A stretch of DNA of 48,590 bases. Source: Alphaproteobacteria bacterium (GTDB lineage Bacteria > Pseudomonadota > Alphaproteobacteria > Rhizobiales > JAKIUO01). Position numbers and translations under genes: made by a program. The notes beneath the pieces were generated by a model that did not search any database, was not told the DNA's origin, and was given only the letters and a program-made list of their open reading frames with translations. Shown in pieces: positions 1 through 9,528 of the stretch (its first letter is position 1; each line of letters starts with the position of its first letter). The stretch is from positions 1-48,590 of the forward strand of contig JAJRRW010000090.1 of assembly GCA_024279115.1 (NCBI GenBank), in the 5' to 3' direction.

Positions 1-2
1 CA

Positions 3-137
3 CTTTATCCCTCCGTCTCCGCAAATCCATATGTAGCTTTCAACCTGAAAGTTCCTGGATCTGGTGACGTGGTCTTTACCTGGACAGAAGATGGTGGCAA
101 AACCACCACCGCCAAAAAGACCATTACGGCTGCTTAA
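3..137 (+). CDS. soxZ: SoxZ, thiosulfate-oxidation sulfur carrier subunit (3' end only)
   Basis: The frame starting at base 3 is open from the window edge and ends in TAA at 135-137. It encodes the last 44 residues of a small beta-sandwich protein: a PSVSANPYVAF segment followed by GDVVFTWTEDGG. This is the typical C-terminus of SoxZ, which pairs with SoxY to carry sulfur intermediates in the periplasmic Sox thiosulfate-oxidation pathway. The start and the rest of any sox operon lie outside the window. The assignment rests on remembered family sequence over a short stretch. A strong terminator follows directly, so soxZ is probably the last gene of its operon. Confidence 0.75.
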   Translation, partial: LYPSVSANPYVAFNLKVPGSGDVVFTWTEDGGKTTTAKKTITAA

Positions 138-172
138 GGCCTGGAATAACATTCCGGGTTACCAGAATGAAA

Positions 173-213
173 CAAACACCGCTTGCGATTTTGCGTCGCG
201 AGCGGTGTTTTTG
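173..213 (+). terminator. Rho-independent terminator after soxZ
   Basis: AAACACCGCT (175-184) pairs with AGCGGTGTTT (201-210), with extra G-C pairing inside the loop, and runs into a T-rich tract. It lies about 40 bases after the soxZ stop and separates the sox transcript from the CDGSH gene. Confidence 0.8.
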
Positions 214-349
214 TGCTTACGCACTACAACACGTATGCTTACGCACTGCCGCATTGGAGAACCTCTTGCCGGTATGTCCCTTCAAGGCTAAAGATAGGGA
301 TAGCAGCTATCGCAACAACAAATTTGATATGTCATGGAAGGGAAGCCAT

Positions 350-601
350 ATGTCACAAGAACCGGTCATCGCCCAGTTGAGCCCCTACAAGGTCGAACTG
401 GAAGAAGGCAAAAGATATGCATGGTGCCGATGTGGCCTTTCCAAAAACCAGCCCTATTGTGACGGCGCCCATAAAGACACCGGTTTCACCCCCATGATGT
501 ATGTGGCCGAAAAGTCCGGCCCTCACTATTTGTGTGGATGCAAACAGACCAAAAATGAACCCTTGTGCGATGGGACCCATAACAAGCTCGATCAAAGCTG
601 A
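350..601 (+). CDS. Dual CDGSH-type iron-sulfur protein
   Basis: An 83-residue protein with two CDGSH motifs: C26-R-C28 with C37-D-G-A-H41, and C62-G-C64 with C73-D-G-T-H77. Each C-x-C ... C-D-G-x-H set is the three-Cys/one-His ligand set of a [2Fe-2S] cluster, as in the bacterial tandem members of the mitoNEET-like family. There is no signal peptide or membrane anchor, so it is probably cytosolic. The start at 350 is preferred over upstream ATGs because GGAAGGGAAG lies just before it and the upstream sequence is not family-like. It is 27 bases before livH, on the same strand. Its partner and substrate are unknown; electron transfer or Fe-S handling is inferred from the family. Confidence 0.85.
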   Translation: MSQEPVIAQLSPYKVELEEGKRYAWCRCGLSKNQPYCDGAHKDTGFTPMMYVAEKSGPHYLCGCKQTKNEPLCDGTHNKLDQS

Positions 602-628
602 GGCCAAACGGGGACGAACGGTTCAGCC

Positions 629-1543
629 ATGGAATATTTCGCACAACAAATGATCAATGGCGTCACGCTAGGCTCCGTCTACGGCCTGATCGCCATTGGC
701 TATACGATGGTCTATGGCATAATCGGCATGATCAATTTCGCGCATGGCGATATTTTTATGGTCAGTGCCTTTGTCTCGTTGATTGTGTTCATTGCCCTCT
801 TGTCCATCGGCATCACATGGATCCCTCTGGCTTTGTTGATTGTGCTGATCGTATCCATGGCGGTCACGTCAGTCTATGGCTGGACGGTGGAACGCCTTGC
901 TTATCGCCCGTTGCGGGCCAGCTTTCGGCTTGCCCCCCTTATCACCGCCATCGGCATGTCGATTGTGTTGCAAAACTATGTGCAAATTGTTCAAGGAGCC
1001 CGCGTCAAACCCTTGCCCCCGGTTATTACCGGCAGTTATACCCTAATGGAAAAAGACGGCTTTACCGTACAGATTTCCAATATGCAAATCGCCATCATTG
1101 TTACGACATTTATATTGATGATCGCGTTTTCAGCGCTGATCTCAAAGACCAGTCTGGGGCGATGTCAGCGCGCTTGTGAGCAGGACCGGACCATGGCTGC
1201 CCTGCTTGGTATCAATGTCGACCGTACTATCTCGCTGACCTTTATCATGGGAGCTGGCCTGGCCTCTGTGGCCGGACTGATGTACCTGCTTTATTACGGC
1301 GTTATTGATTTCTACATCGGCTTTGTGGTCGGCATCAAAGCCTTCACCGCTGCCGTTCTGGGCGGCATCGGCTCGCTCCCTGGTGCCATGCTTGGCGGCC
1401 TCATCATCGGCCTTGTGGAAACCTTCTGGTCAGCCTATTTCGCCATCGGCTATAAGGATGTAGCCGCCTTTTCCATTCTGATTATTGTTCTGATCTTTCT
1501 GCCTTCGGGGCTGCTTGGAAAACCCGAAGTGGAGAAAATATAG
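629..1543 (+). CDS. livH: Branched-chain amino-acid ABC transporter permease LivH
   Basis: A 304-residue, highly hydrophobic inner-membrane permease of the LivH family. It opens with [20 protein letters not shown], the conserved family start. The cytoplasmic loop that contacts the ATPase is seen at about residues 183-200 ([15 protein letters not shown]), and [16 protein letters not shown] follows near 245. Length and motifs are normal. It begins the livHMGFK set, which imports branched-chain or other hydrophobic amino acids (HAAT family). The exact ligand cannot be told from sequence, and family members also take amides or urea. livM starts just after its stop. Confidence 0.93.
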   Translation: MEYFAQQMINGVTLGSVYGLIAIGYTMVYGIIGMINFAHGDIFMVSAFVSLIVFIALLSIGITWIPLALLIVLIVSMAVTSVYGWTVERLAYRPLRASFRLAPLITAIGMSIVLQNYVQIVQGARVKPLPPVITGSYTLMEKDGFTVQISNMQIAIIVTTFILMIAFSALISKTSLGRCQRACEQDRTMAALLGINVDRTISLTFIMGAGLASVAGLMYLLYYGVIDFYIGFVVGIKAFTAAVLGGIGSLPGAMLGGLIIGLVETFWSAYFAIGYKDVAAFSILIIVLIFLPSGLLGKPEVEKI

Positions 1544-1547
1544 ACTG

Positions 1548-2900
1548 ATGGAGCAGGTTCGCCAAAAACGGAAATCATCATTGACCAAAAACGCCCTGAC
1601 CGATGCGCTTATCAGCAGTGCAATCGCTTTGGCCCTATCGGTTTTCATGATTGGTTTTCGAACAACCGATGCTCCAGGCGGCCTTGTCCTGACCTACAAA
1701 ATTCCCCTTGTGATCTCGATTGTCGCCGTGGTTTTTTTGGGACGCTTGTTCCTCAATCTGTTCTGGTGGCGCCGCCCTTCGTCCACCAAAACGAAAAACA
1801 GATATTTTGACATTCTCCAGGTCCGATGGGCAAGCGGCGGAATCTCCCTTCACGGGATCACGTTACTTTTGGCTTTTGCCCTGCCGCTTTTGCTATTCGT
1901 GCTCAATGCGAAGATGAATTTGGGGCTGCCCCTACGCTACTGGTTCGATATCGCCACGCTTGTTTTGACCTATATCATGCTTGGCTGGGGCCTCAATATC
2001 GTGGTCGGCATGGCCGGACTGCTTGATCTTGGCTATGTCGCCTTCTATGCGATTGGCGCCTATTCTTATGCTTTGCTGGCCCAGCATTTTGGCTTGTCAT
2101 TCTGGGTCTGCCTTCCCTTGGCTGGTCTTTTGGCGGCCGTCTGGGGCGTCGCGCTGGGCTTTCCGGTGCTGCGTTTGCGGGGCGATTATCTGGCGATTGT
2201 CACGTTGGCATTTGGAGAAATCATCCGCATCGTTTTGCTGAACTGGTATCAGTTTACCGGCGGCCCCGATGGGCTTTCAGGGATCCCCCGCCCCAGCTTT
2301 TTCGGCCTGCCATTCAAACGCTATGGCGACAACACCTTCCACATCTTCATGGGGCTCGAATATTCAACCCTGCACAGGATTTTATTCCTGTATTATCTCA
2401 TTCTCATTCTGGCGCTGCTGACCTACTTTGTTACCAACAAAATGCGCCGCCTGCCGATCGGACGGGCCTGGGAGGCCTTGCGGGAGGATGAAATCGCCTG
2501 CCGCTCGCTTGGTATCAATACGGTCAACACCAAATTGACAGCCTTTGCCACCGGGGCGATGTTTGGCGGCCTTGCCGGCAGTTTCTTTGCCACCAGACAA
2601 GGCTTCATATCTCCCGAGAGCTTCACCTTTATCGAGAGCGCCATCATACTGGCGATTGTCGTGCTCGGTGGACTGGGCAGTCAGCTCGGCGTCGTTATCG
2701 CCTCGGTGGTGATGATCGGCGGCTTTGAGCTATTGCGCAACATGTCCTGGTTGAAACTATTGTTTGGTGAAGATTTTGACCCCTCCCTTTATCGCATGCT
2801 TTTGTTTGGACTTGCCATGGTTGCGATCATGGTCTGGAAGCCACGTGGTTTTATCTCCAGCCGCGAACCGACTATTCTTCTCAAGGAGAAAACGCAATGA
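1548..2900 (+). CDS. livM: Branched-chain amino-acid ABC transporter permease LivM
   Basis: A 450-residue membrane protein, the partner permease of LivH. The family core begins near residue 140 ([20 protein letters not shown]). It carries the EAA-like loop [20 protein letters not shown] and a C-terminal [14 protein letters not shown] segment. About 120 N-terminal residues precede the core, including extra membrane segments and a basic loop, as in long proteobacterial LivM proteins. An ATG at 1515 would overlap livH by 29 bases; the ATG at 1548 follows GGAG (1531-1534) and is preferred. Its end overlaps livG by ATGA, which indicates translational coupling. Confidence 0.92.
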   Translation: MEQVRQKRKSSLTKNALTDALISSAIALALSVFMIGFRTTDAPGGLVLTYKIPLVISIVAVVFLGRLFLNLFWWRRPSSTKTKNRYFDILQVRWASGGISLHGITLLLAFALPLLLFVLNAKMNLGLPLRYWFDIATLVLTYIMLGWGLNIVVGMAGLLDLGYVAFYAIGAYSYALLAQHFGLSFWVCLPLAGLLAAVWGVALGFPVLRLRGDYLAIVTLAFGEIIRIVLLNWYQFTGGPDGLSGIPRPSFFGLPFKRYGDNTFHIFMGLEYSTLHRILFLYYLILILALLTYFVTNKMRRLPIGRAWEALREDEIACRSLGINTVNTKLTAFATGAMFGGLAGSFFATRQGFISPESFTFIESAIILAIVVLGGLGSQLGVVIASVVMIGGFELLRNMSWLKLLFGEDFDPSLYRMLLFGLAMVAIMVWKPRGFISSREPTILLKEKTQ

Positions 2901-3733
2901 GCGACCAACTCTCCTGGCAGATTGATCCGGTGCTGGATGTCCAGAATTTGACCCTGGCATTTGGCGGGCTGGTGGCCATTGACGATCTTTGTTTCCAGAG
3001 TGCTCGCCGTGAAATTACCGCCATTATCGGCCCCAACGGGGCTGGCAAGACCACGGTGTTCAATTGCCTGACCGGCTTTTACAAACCGGACCGGGGTGTC
3101 ATTGCGCTACGCCATGATGATGGCAACCAATATCACCTTGAACGCATGGCTGAATTTCGGATCAATAACCGCGCTAGTGTGGCGCGTACATTCCAGAATA
3201 TCCGCCTGTTTACCGGCATGTCTGTACTGGAAAACCTGCTTGTTGCCCAGCATCAAAAGCTTATGAAAGCCTCCGGCATGACAATTGGTGCTCTGCTGGG
3301 GCTTGGTGGCTATCGCTCCCGCGAAAAACAGGCGATCGAGCTGGCAATGCACTGGCTTGAAACAACGGATCTTCATTACCGCGCTGATGATCTTGCCGGC
3401 GATCTGCCCTATGGCGACCAGCGACGCCTGGAAATTGCCCGCGCCATGTGTACACAACCTTTGCTCTTGTGCCTCGATGAACCAGCTGCCGGACTTAACC
3501 CAAAAGAATCCAACATGCTCAGCCAGCTATTGCTGAATATTAAAAGTCAGGAGAAAATCGCCATTTTACTCATCGAACACGATATGAGCGTGGTGATGGA
3601 AATATCTGATCATATCGTGGTGATCGATTACGGTCGTAAAATATCGGATGGCACGCCTATGCAAATACGCAATGACCCCAAGGTTATCGCCGCCTATCTT
3701 GGCGTTGATGAAACCAGGGAGGCCGTCAAATGA
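2897..3733 (+). CDS. livG: Branched-chain amino-acid ABC transporter ATPase LivG
   Basis: A 278-residue cytoplasmic ABC ATPase. It has Walker A GPNGAGKT near residue 43, the Q-loop [10 protein letters not shown], the variant signature [14 protein letters not shown] near 175, Walker [15 protein letters not shown], and the H-loop LIEHDM. The C-terminal [19 protein letters not shown] is the LivG family hallmark. The LivG-type signature LPYG in place of LSGG is normal for this subfamily. It overlaps livM and livF by 4 bases each, so it sits inside one transcript. It works as a heterodimer with LivF to power the LivHM channel. Confidence 0.94.
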   Translation: MSDQLSWQIDPVLDVQNLTLAFGGLVAIDDLCFQSARREITAIIGPNGAGKTTVFNCLTGFYKPDRGVIALRHDDGNQYHLERMAEFRINNRASVARTFQNIRLFTGMSVLENLLVAQHQKLMKASGMTIGALLGLGGYRSREKQAIELAMHWLETTDLHYRADDLAGDLPYGDQRRLEIARAMCTQPLLLCLDEPAAGLNPKESNMLSQLLLNIKSQEKIAILLIEHDMSVVMEISDHIVVIDYGRKISDGTPMQIRNDPKVIAAYLGVDETREAVK

Positions 3734-4458
3734 GCGCCTCTCCTTCGTTTCTTGCCATCAAGGGTGTCAACACATTCTATGGAAAGATACAGGCCCTGCG
3801 CAATGTCGATATGGTGATCAATCGCGGTGAAATCGTCACCCTTATCGGCGCCAACGGGGCTGGCAAATCCACTCTCATCATGACCGTGTGCGGCTCACCG
3901 CAATGTCGTGACGGGCAAATAGTGTTTGATGGTCACGATATCTCCGCCCTGCCCACTCATGAGATCATGCGGCTGGGCATTGCTCAATCGCCCGAAGGAC
4001 GACGCATTTTTCCCCGCATGAGCGTGCTTGAAAATCTGCAACTGGGTGCCATCCTTGCTGCTCCACAATATCTGGATGAAGATTTGGCGCGCGTCATGGA
4101 GCTGTTCCCGGTCCTGCAACGAAGATCCAGCCAGCGAGGCGGCACCTTGTCTGGCGGCGAACAACAAATGTTGGCCATCGGTCGCGCTCTTATGGGGCGG
4201 CCAAAACTACTCTTGCTTGACGAGCCCTCGCTGGGGCTGGCGCCGCTCATCGTCAAGCAGATTTTCTCCATCCTGAAAGATCTGAACGAGCAAATAGGCC
4301 TGACCATTTTTCTGGTTGAGCAAAATGCTCATCATGCCCTGACCCTTGCCGATCGCGCTTATGTCATGGTCAATGGCCGCATTACCATGAGCGGTTCTGG
4401 TCAGGAATTACTGCAAAAAGAAGAGGTCCGCGCCGCCTATCTTGAAGGCGGTCACTAA
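3730..4458 (+). CDS. livF: Branched-chain amino-acid ABC transporter ATPase LivF
   Basis: A 242-residue ABC ATPase with Walker A GANGAGKST near residue 38, the LivF-typical SPEGRRIFPRMSVLENL, signature LSGGEQQMLAIGRALM, Walker B LLLLDEPSLGLAP and LVEQNA. The start overlaps the livG stop by ATGA. Its stop is followed by a 171-base gap before livK, which probably has its own promoter because binding proteins of this class are usually made in excess. Length and motifs are complete. Confidence 0.94.
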   Translation: MSASPSFLAIKGVNTFYGKIQALRNVDMVINRGEIVTLIGANGAGKSTLIMTVCGSPQCRDGQIVFDGHDISALPTHEIMRLGIAQSPEGRRIFPRMSVLENLQLGAILAAPQYLDEDLARVMELFPVLQRRSSQRGGTLSGGEQQMLAIGRALMGRPKLLLLDEPSLGLAPLIVKQIFSILKDLNEQIGLTIFLVEQNAHHALTLADRAYVMVNGRITMSGSGQELLQKEEVRAAYLEGGH

Positions 4459-4629
4459 GCTCTTTGCCACGGACCGGTTTGGCTCGCGCCCCGCACATAT
4501 AACCACGCATACTGATGTTTTCAATGAGCCCCAGCAAAAATCCTCTATGGTCTTGAGGGCAAAATTATAGTATGGTCAAGCTCAACACAAAATGCGAAAA
4601 TGACTAACATTCGAGAGAGTATAACATCC

Positions 4630-5732
4630 ATGCAGAAGTTCTTTGCCACCTTGTACGCGCTTGCGATCATCGGAGCGTTTTCAAGCGCCGCCAAAGCTGA
4701 TATCTCAATTGCAGCGGTTGCGCCACTGACCGGCCAATATGCAAGTTTCGGCAAACAGATCAAGGATGGGGCGCAAATGGCCGTCAAGGATATCAATGCT
4801 GCTGGCGGTATCCTTGGACAAAAAATCAAACTCTTGATCGAAGATGATGCCTGCGATCCCAAACAAGCCGTTGCGATCGCTAATAAAGTGGCGGGAGCCG
4901 GTGTTGTTTTTGTGGCTGGTCACTTCTGCTCGGGATCGTCTATTCCCGCTTCAAAAGTATATGAAGAAGAAGGGATCGTGCAGATCTCCCCCGCCTCCAC
5001 CAATCCTAAATTTACCGATGAAGGCGGTCCTAATATTTTCCGTGTTTGCGGCCGCGATGACCAGCAAGGCGCCACCGCTGCTGCCTATATCGTCAAGAAT
5101 TTCAAGGACAATAAAATAGCGGTCTTGCACGATAAAACGGCTTATGGAAAAGGTCTGGCCGACCAGACGCGCCTGGCAATGCAAAAACTGGGTAAGAAGG
5201 CCGACATGTACGAAGCCATCACGGCTGGCGAAAAGACTATACCGCCCTGGTCACAAAAATGAAGGCCGCCAAAATCGAATATGTCTATCTGGGCGGGTAT
5301 CACACCGAGGCCGGACTGATCATCCGCCAGATGCGCGATCAGGGCATGAGCGCCACGCTGATCAGCGGAGATGCCCTTGTCACCAACGAATTCTGGTCGA
5401 TTACCGGCGACGCAGGTGAAGGCACGCTGATGACGTTCTCACCTGACCCCCGCAAAAATCCCGTTGCAGCACCGTTGGTCAAGCGCTTTCGCGATGCGGG
5501 CATCGAACCTGAAGGCTATGTGCTGTACACTTATGCAGCCGTACAGGTCTGGAAACAGGCGGCCGAACAAGCCGGCACAGTTGATCCTGCCAAGGTCACC
5601 GCAGCCCTTCATTCAGACACGGTATTTGATACCGTGCTCGCCAAACTGTCGTTTGACAAAAAGGGAGACGTGAGCCTGCCTGGCTATGTCTTTTATAAAT
5701 GGTCAAAGGGCCAGTATGATTACGTTAAATAG
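4630..5732 (+). pseudogene. livK: Branched-chain amino-acid binding protein LivK/LivJ, interrupted by a -1 frameshift
   Basis: The two halves lie in different frames. 4630-5262 encodes a signal peptide (MQKFFATLYALAIIGAFSSA, cut after AKA), the start of the mature domain (APLTGQYASFGKQI) and the two cysteines of the family disulfide (DDAC, GHFC). The second half, ending at 5732, continues from DYTALVTKMKAAKIEYVYLGGYH to the normal C-terminus. The join is at 5231-5235, where an A run has four bases; a fifth A would restore E-K-D-Y and give about 367 residues, the normal length. As read, translation stops at 5262, after about 210 residues. The cause may be a real deletion or a homopolymer sequencing error. 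Start choice: ATG 4630 follows GAGAG; the ATG at 4600 would place ten polar residues before the signal peptide. Confidence 0.9.
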
Positions 5733-5772
5733 GGCCTTGAGCGTTAAATAGGGCCTTGCACAAATGATTGAG

Positions 5773-5804
5773 AAAAGCGCTGGATTAGCTCCAGCGTTTT
5801 TTTT
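5773..5804 (+). terminator. Rho-independent terminator of the liv genes
   Basis: CGCTGGA (5778-5784), loop TTAGC, TCCAGCG (5790-5796), then eight Ts. A textbook terminator about 45 bases after the livK stop. Confidence 0.9.
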
Positions 5805-5828
5805 GTGCTCGCAAGGGTTTTCAGCCAT

Positions 5829-5862
5829 AAAAAAGGGATGGCGCAACGGCACCATCCCTTTT
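5829..5862 (-). terminator. Rho-independent terminator of sodB (works on both strands)
   Basis: AAAAGGGATGG pairs with CCATCCCTTTT around a short loop; A and T runs flank the stem on both sides. On the minus strand it lies about 27 bases after the sodB stop, and it can also back up the liv terminator from the other side. Confidence 0.85.
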
Positions 5863-5889
5863 CAAATATTGTTGCGTCGCCAGCTTGTT

Positions 5890-6483
5890 TTAAGCAGCTG
5901 ACAGATTGGCTTCAGCAAATTCCCAGTTGACGAGATTATCGACAAATGATTCCAGGAATTTAGGGCGCGCATTGCGATAATCGATATAATAGGCATGCTC
6001 CCATACATCACAGGTCACAATGGGGGTCGCGCCATGAACCAGCGGATTTTCAGCATTGGGAGTTTTCATGATTTCCAGCTTGCCGTCTTTGAGAACCAGC
6101 CAGACCCAACCAGACCCGAACTGGGTCATGCCGCCCTGCACAAATGCGGTGCGAAACTCATCCATGCTGCCAAAGCTTTCTTTGATCTTGCTTTCGAGCG
6201 CTCCTGGCATGGCACCGCCGCCTGAAGGCTTCATGCTGTTCCAAAAGAAAGTGTGGTTATAAACCTGCGCGGCATTGTTGAAAACGCCCGGGTTTTTACC
6301 AAAAGAAGAGGTAATGATTTCGATTTCAGATTTGCCCTCAAATTCGCTGCCAGCGATCAGCTTGTTGCCATTGTCCACATAGGCCTGATGATGTTTGCCA
6401 TGGTGATATTCAAAGGTCTCTGGTGACATGTGAGGCATCAGAGCGTCTGTTGCATAAGGGAGTGCTGGGAGTGTCAGTGTCAT
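5890..6483 (-). CDS. sodB: Superoxide dismutase, Fe/Mn family
   Basis: A 197-residue cytosolic enzyme that converts superoxide to hydrogen peroxide and oxygen. The metal ligands are all visible: H27 (FEYHHGKHH), H77 (QVYNHTFFW), D159 and H163 (DVWEHAYYIDY). The overall sequence follows Fe-SOD of E. coli, with FGSGWVWLV in the middle and LVNWEFAEANL at the end. There is no signal peptide. The metal (Fe, Mn or cambialistic) cannot be fixed from the sequence. The gene stands alone between its own terminator and a 189-base upstream gap that must hold its promoter. Confidence 0.95.
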   Translation of the reverse strand: MTLTLPALPYATDALMPHMSPETFEYHHGKHHQAYVDNGNKLIAGSEFEGKSEIEIITSSFGKNPGVFNNAAQVYNHTFFWNSMKPSGGGAMPGALESKIKESFGSMDEFRTAFVQGGMTQFGSGWVWLVLKDGKLEIMKTPNAENPLVHGATPIVTCDVWEHAYYIDYRNARPKFLESFVDNLVNWEFAEANLSAA

Positions 6484-6672
6484 GGGGGATGTTTCCTCGC
6501 GATTTGAAATCCGGGTCGTCCGGATTTGTTTTGAATAATTCCAGATAGAACCTATCGCCCTGTTGGCGCGAAATCAACCATTGCAAAGGGCTATTTCCAA
6601 AGTATTTGAGTCAGGATTTGCAAAAGACGCCGATTTGCTCGAAAAATTGCGCCTTTGCCGATGATGAGCGGC

Positions 6673-7356
6673 TCAAAACAGCTCTTGCTGACCGACTGAT
6701 TCCAGCAACTCAATCCCGCTATTTGCCGGATTATTGACCCTGCTACTGACCTGACGCACTCGGAAAAACCCGGCTTTGGAAGGCTCCAGCAAAGGCAGCG
6801 CATTGGCCGGTGTACCATCAAGGCAGTCCAGCCAGCCATCATAGTGCTCGGGCGCAATAACCACAGGACAGCGATGATGGATTTTTGATAGTTCCGCATT
6901 GGCGCTGGTGGTAATAATCACGGCGCTTTCCATTTCCGATCCATCAACGCCCATCCAGTTTTCCCACAGGCCGGCAATGCCCATCGGCCGCTCATCGCCG
7001 CTGGTAATATAATGGGGCTGGCGATTGCCCTTTGACCCGCTCCACTCATAAAAGCCATTGATGGGAAACAGGCAGCGACGATATTTCAAGGCATTGCGAA
7101 AAGAGGGCTTTTGCGCCAGCGTTTGGGCGCGCGCATTGATCAATGTCGTAAACGCGCCGGGATCCTTCACCCAGTCAGGAATGAGTCCCCAACGGACAAG
7201 CGCGAATTCGCGCTCACCGTCATATCCAGTGCGAATAATGCCAACCGGTTGCGTGGGGGCAATATTATAGCGCGGAGGAAATTCTTCGATCTCACGCAGG
7301 CCAAACTGCTTGCCAATCAGCGCTGGCTTGGAGGTCAATGTAAAACGAGAGCACAT
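6673..7356 (-). CDS. HMCES/YedK-type abasic-site processing protein (SOS response-associated)
   Basis: A 227-residue SRAP-domain protein. After Met removal the N-terminal Cys2 (MCSRF) is the residue that in this family forms a thiazolidine crosslink with abasic sites in single-stranded DNA. The other conserved residues are seen: N74 in INARAQT, E104 in GFYEW and H160 in IHHRCPV. The family shields abasic sites at replication forks. It lies just downstream of comEC on the same strand, a position often held by lexA in Rhizobiales, which is compatible with a DNA-damage theme but no LexA box was established. The assignment is firm at family level. Confidence 0.92.
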   Translation of the reverse strand: MCSRFTLTSKPALIGKQFGLREIEEFPPRYNIAPTQPVGIIRTGYDGEREFALVRWGLIPDWVKDPGAFTTLINARAQTLAQKPSFRNALKYRRCLFPINGFYEWSGSKGNRQPHYITSGDERPMGIAGLWENWMGVDGSEMESAVIITTSANAELSKIHHRCPVVIAPEHYDGWLDCLDGTPANALPLLEPSKAGFFRVRQVSSRVNNPANSGIELLESVGQQELF

Positions 7357-7413
7357 ATTGTTTATTGCCGATATTTTGAGTGAAGCGCCGCTACGATCAT
7401 ATACATGTTCAGG

Positions 7414-9528
7414 TCAATTATGCGATGTCCACGGACGCGCCCCCCTGACCTCTCTTGCATGGATGATCTTCACCCCGTCAGGCTGAAGATAAATCTCATA
7501 GGATCCGTTTTTCTTCATTGCCTTGATGTCGATTATCTCCGCGACCCGCTCACAGGCTTTGAATTTTTGGGGAACCGGATATGTGGCAATCAGGATATCA
7601 GCTTGTGCACAATCCTCGCCAAGCGCTCCCGTATGGGTGCTAAAAGCGATGGTCATGCCTTGAAACAAGGTGGTACATCCGTATTGGTCGCACCGCCATT
7701 TATTGCCTCCGTTGCTGCCAGCTCTTTTGAAAATACTTTTGCCGGCTCCCTTGGCGCGATCTGGCGCCACGGCCCCAAAACTGCTGCGCCATTTATCAAG
7801 ACTATAGCGCCCCTTGCCTCGTGCCATAGGCCACATTGTCTTGTTGTCATCAATCAAAACAACATTCTTGCCATCGCGTTCTACCACCAGAAAAGGTGTG
7901 GGCCGCAAGGGGGATAGAGCCAGACCGGCCAATATCAACAAAAGCCCTGCATAGCGATAACGTGATCTCCACAGACAAAGCCAAAGGCCTCCTGAAAGGA
8001 TCAGCAAAAAAGCGCTAAAACCAATGGTGCCGACATTGACGCGTGCATGGTCAAATCCTGCTACATAGCGAGCAATATCAACGATCACGCCATTGCCCAT
8101 CCCCATCACTAGCAGCGGCAATTCATGCAGACCAAATGGCATGGCCAGCATGCCGATGAGCGCCATGGGCATGACAAGCATGGTCAAAACGGGCATGGCC
8201 AGCACATTGCCGATCACCGAATAGGTGGTGATGTGATGAAAGTGATATACCGCGATGGGCGCCACCGCAAATCCGGCAATCAGCGTTGTTGCAAAGATGC
8301 CAAATCCCACAAGTACGATTTTATCGAATACACGCACCGCAAGAAGAGAGCTTTGCAAGCGCGGCCGCCAAAACGCGCCGCTTTCATAAAAGGCCATAAG
8401 CGCCACAACGGAGGCAAAGGACATCTGAAAACTAACCGATAGCAGGCTCTCTGGCTGAACAACCAGAATAATCAGGGCGGCAATGGAGACATTGCGTAAA
8501 CTAAGCGCTTTGCGGCCCAGCAGGATCGCCATGAACATGATGGTAATCATGATAAAGGCCCGCAACGTCGAGACACTCATACCCGATAACAAGAAATAGG
8601 CGCCCCCGCTTAAAATGGCCCCCGCTGCGGCAATCTTGCGAATATCAAAGGACAAAGCGAGCCTTTGGGAGAGGGCCAGGAGCGCCCGCAACACCCAGTA
8701 CATAGACCCCGAAACCAAAGCCATATGCATGCCGGATATGGCCAGCATATGAGCAAGCCCCGCCGCTCGAATGGACGATAGCACCTCTTTGTCCATGGAG
8801 CGCTTTTCCCCAACAATCAGCGCCAGCGCAATCTCGCCGCCATGGCCAGTTGTTGCCGCTGAAATTTTGTCCGATACAAGCTGGCGGAGCCGCTCGGCTC
8901 GCGACCAAAAGCCAAGATGCAGCTCCCCGGCTCTTTGCACCTTCGACACCGCAAAGCCAACGCCCCCCAAGCGGGCAAACCAAGCCTGGCGCGCAAAATC
9001 AAATCCGCCGGGCCGCACCGGGCCAGGCGGGGGGCGCAAAACGGCCCGCAATTTCACTCTTGAGCCAACAATCAAGGGCTGATCTTTAATACGCGAGGTG
9101 ATGCGGATACGGATCGGAGGTTTTTCTGGCATCAGTCCCTTGATGACCAGATCAGACAGATGCAACTGTTTTTGATGTCCCGGCAGTCTGGTCAAGCGCT
9201 CCAGCCGCCCCTCTATGGCATAAAACCCTTTCGCCTTGGCAAGGACCGGTCCTTGCACAATTTCGGAGCGTAGTTTGGCAAGCGCGAACCCGCTGGCGAT
9301 CGCCATAATGATGACGGCAATGGTCAACCAGTGAAAATAGCGCCCTATCAGGAACGCACCCAGCAGACAACAAAACCATGCGCTTGCCACAAACAGCGCT
9401 GAAGGCTCATGGTCCAGGACAAAATAGCCGCCAATGCCAACAGCCAGAAAAACCGGCAGCCATAAAAACAGCCGCCCCTCTTCAAGTTCAAGAAAATGCA
9501 CGCCATGGCGCTTGAAAAAGGCGAACAC
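7414..9528 (-). CDS. comEC: ComEC/Rec2 family DNA-uptake membrane channel
   Basis: A 704-residue integral membrane protein. An N-terminal part with several membrane segments and a small beta domain (about residues 1-220) precedes the competence core with the family motif HMLAISGMHMALVSG near residue 260. Many hydrophobic helices follow to about 540, then a C-terminal metallo-beta-lactamase-like tail that looks shortened and lacks a clear HxHxDH motif. In competent bacteria ComEC passes single-stranded DNA across the inner membrane; in many alphaproteobacteria its role is untested. It is divergent from gltX, a common alphaproteobacterial arrangement. Confidence 0.9.
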   Translation of the reverse strand: MFAFFKRHGVHFLELEEGRLFLWLPVFLAVGIGGYFVLDHEPSALFVASAWFCCLLGAFLIGRYFHWLTIAVIIMAIASGFALAKLRSEIVQGPVLAKAKGFYAIEGRLERLTRLPGHQKQLHLSDLVIKGLMPEKPPIRIRITSRIKDQPLIVGSRVKLRAVLRPPPGPVRPGGFDFARQAWFARLGGVGFAVSKVQRAGELHLGFWSRAERLRQLVSDKISAATTGHGGEIALALIVGEKRSMDKEVLSSIRAAGLAHMLAISGMHMALVSGSMYWVLRALLALSQRLALSFDIRKIAAAGAILSGGAYFLLSGMSVSTLRAFIMITIMFMAILLGRKALSLRNVSIAALIILVVQPESLLSVSFQMSFASVVALMAFYESGAFWRPRLQSSLLAVRVFDKIVLVGFGIFATTLIAGFAVAPIAVYHFHHITTYSVIGNVLAMPVLTMLVMPMALIGMLAMPFGLHELPLLVMGMGNGVIVDIARYVAGFDHARVNVGTIGFSAFLLILSGGLWLCLWRSRYRYAGLLLILAGLALSPLRPTPFLVVERDGKNVVLIDDNKTMWPMARGKGRYSLDKWRSSFGAVAPDRAKGAGKSIFKRAGSNGGNKWRCDQYGCTTLFQGMTIAFSTHTGALGEDCAQADILIATYPVPQKFKACERVAEIIDIKAMKKNGSYEIYLQPDGVKIIHAREVRGARPWTSHN

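Noticed and set aside
7405-7917. Plus-strand 170-residue open frame over the comEC end
   Set aside because: Antisense to comEC; no domain or ribosome site.
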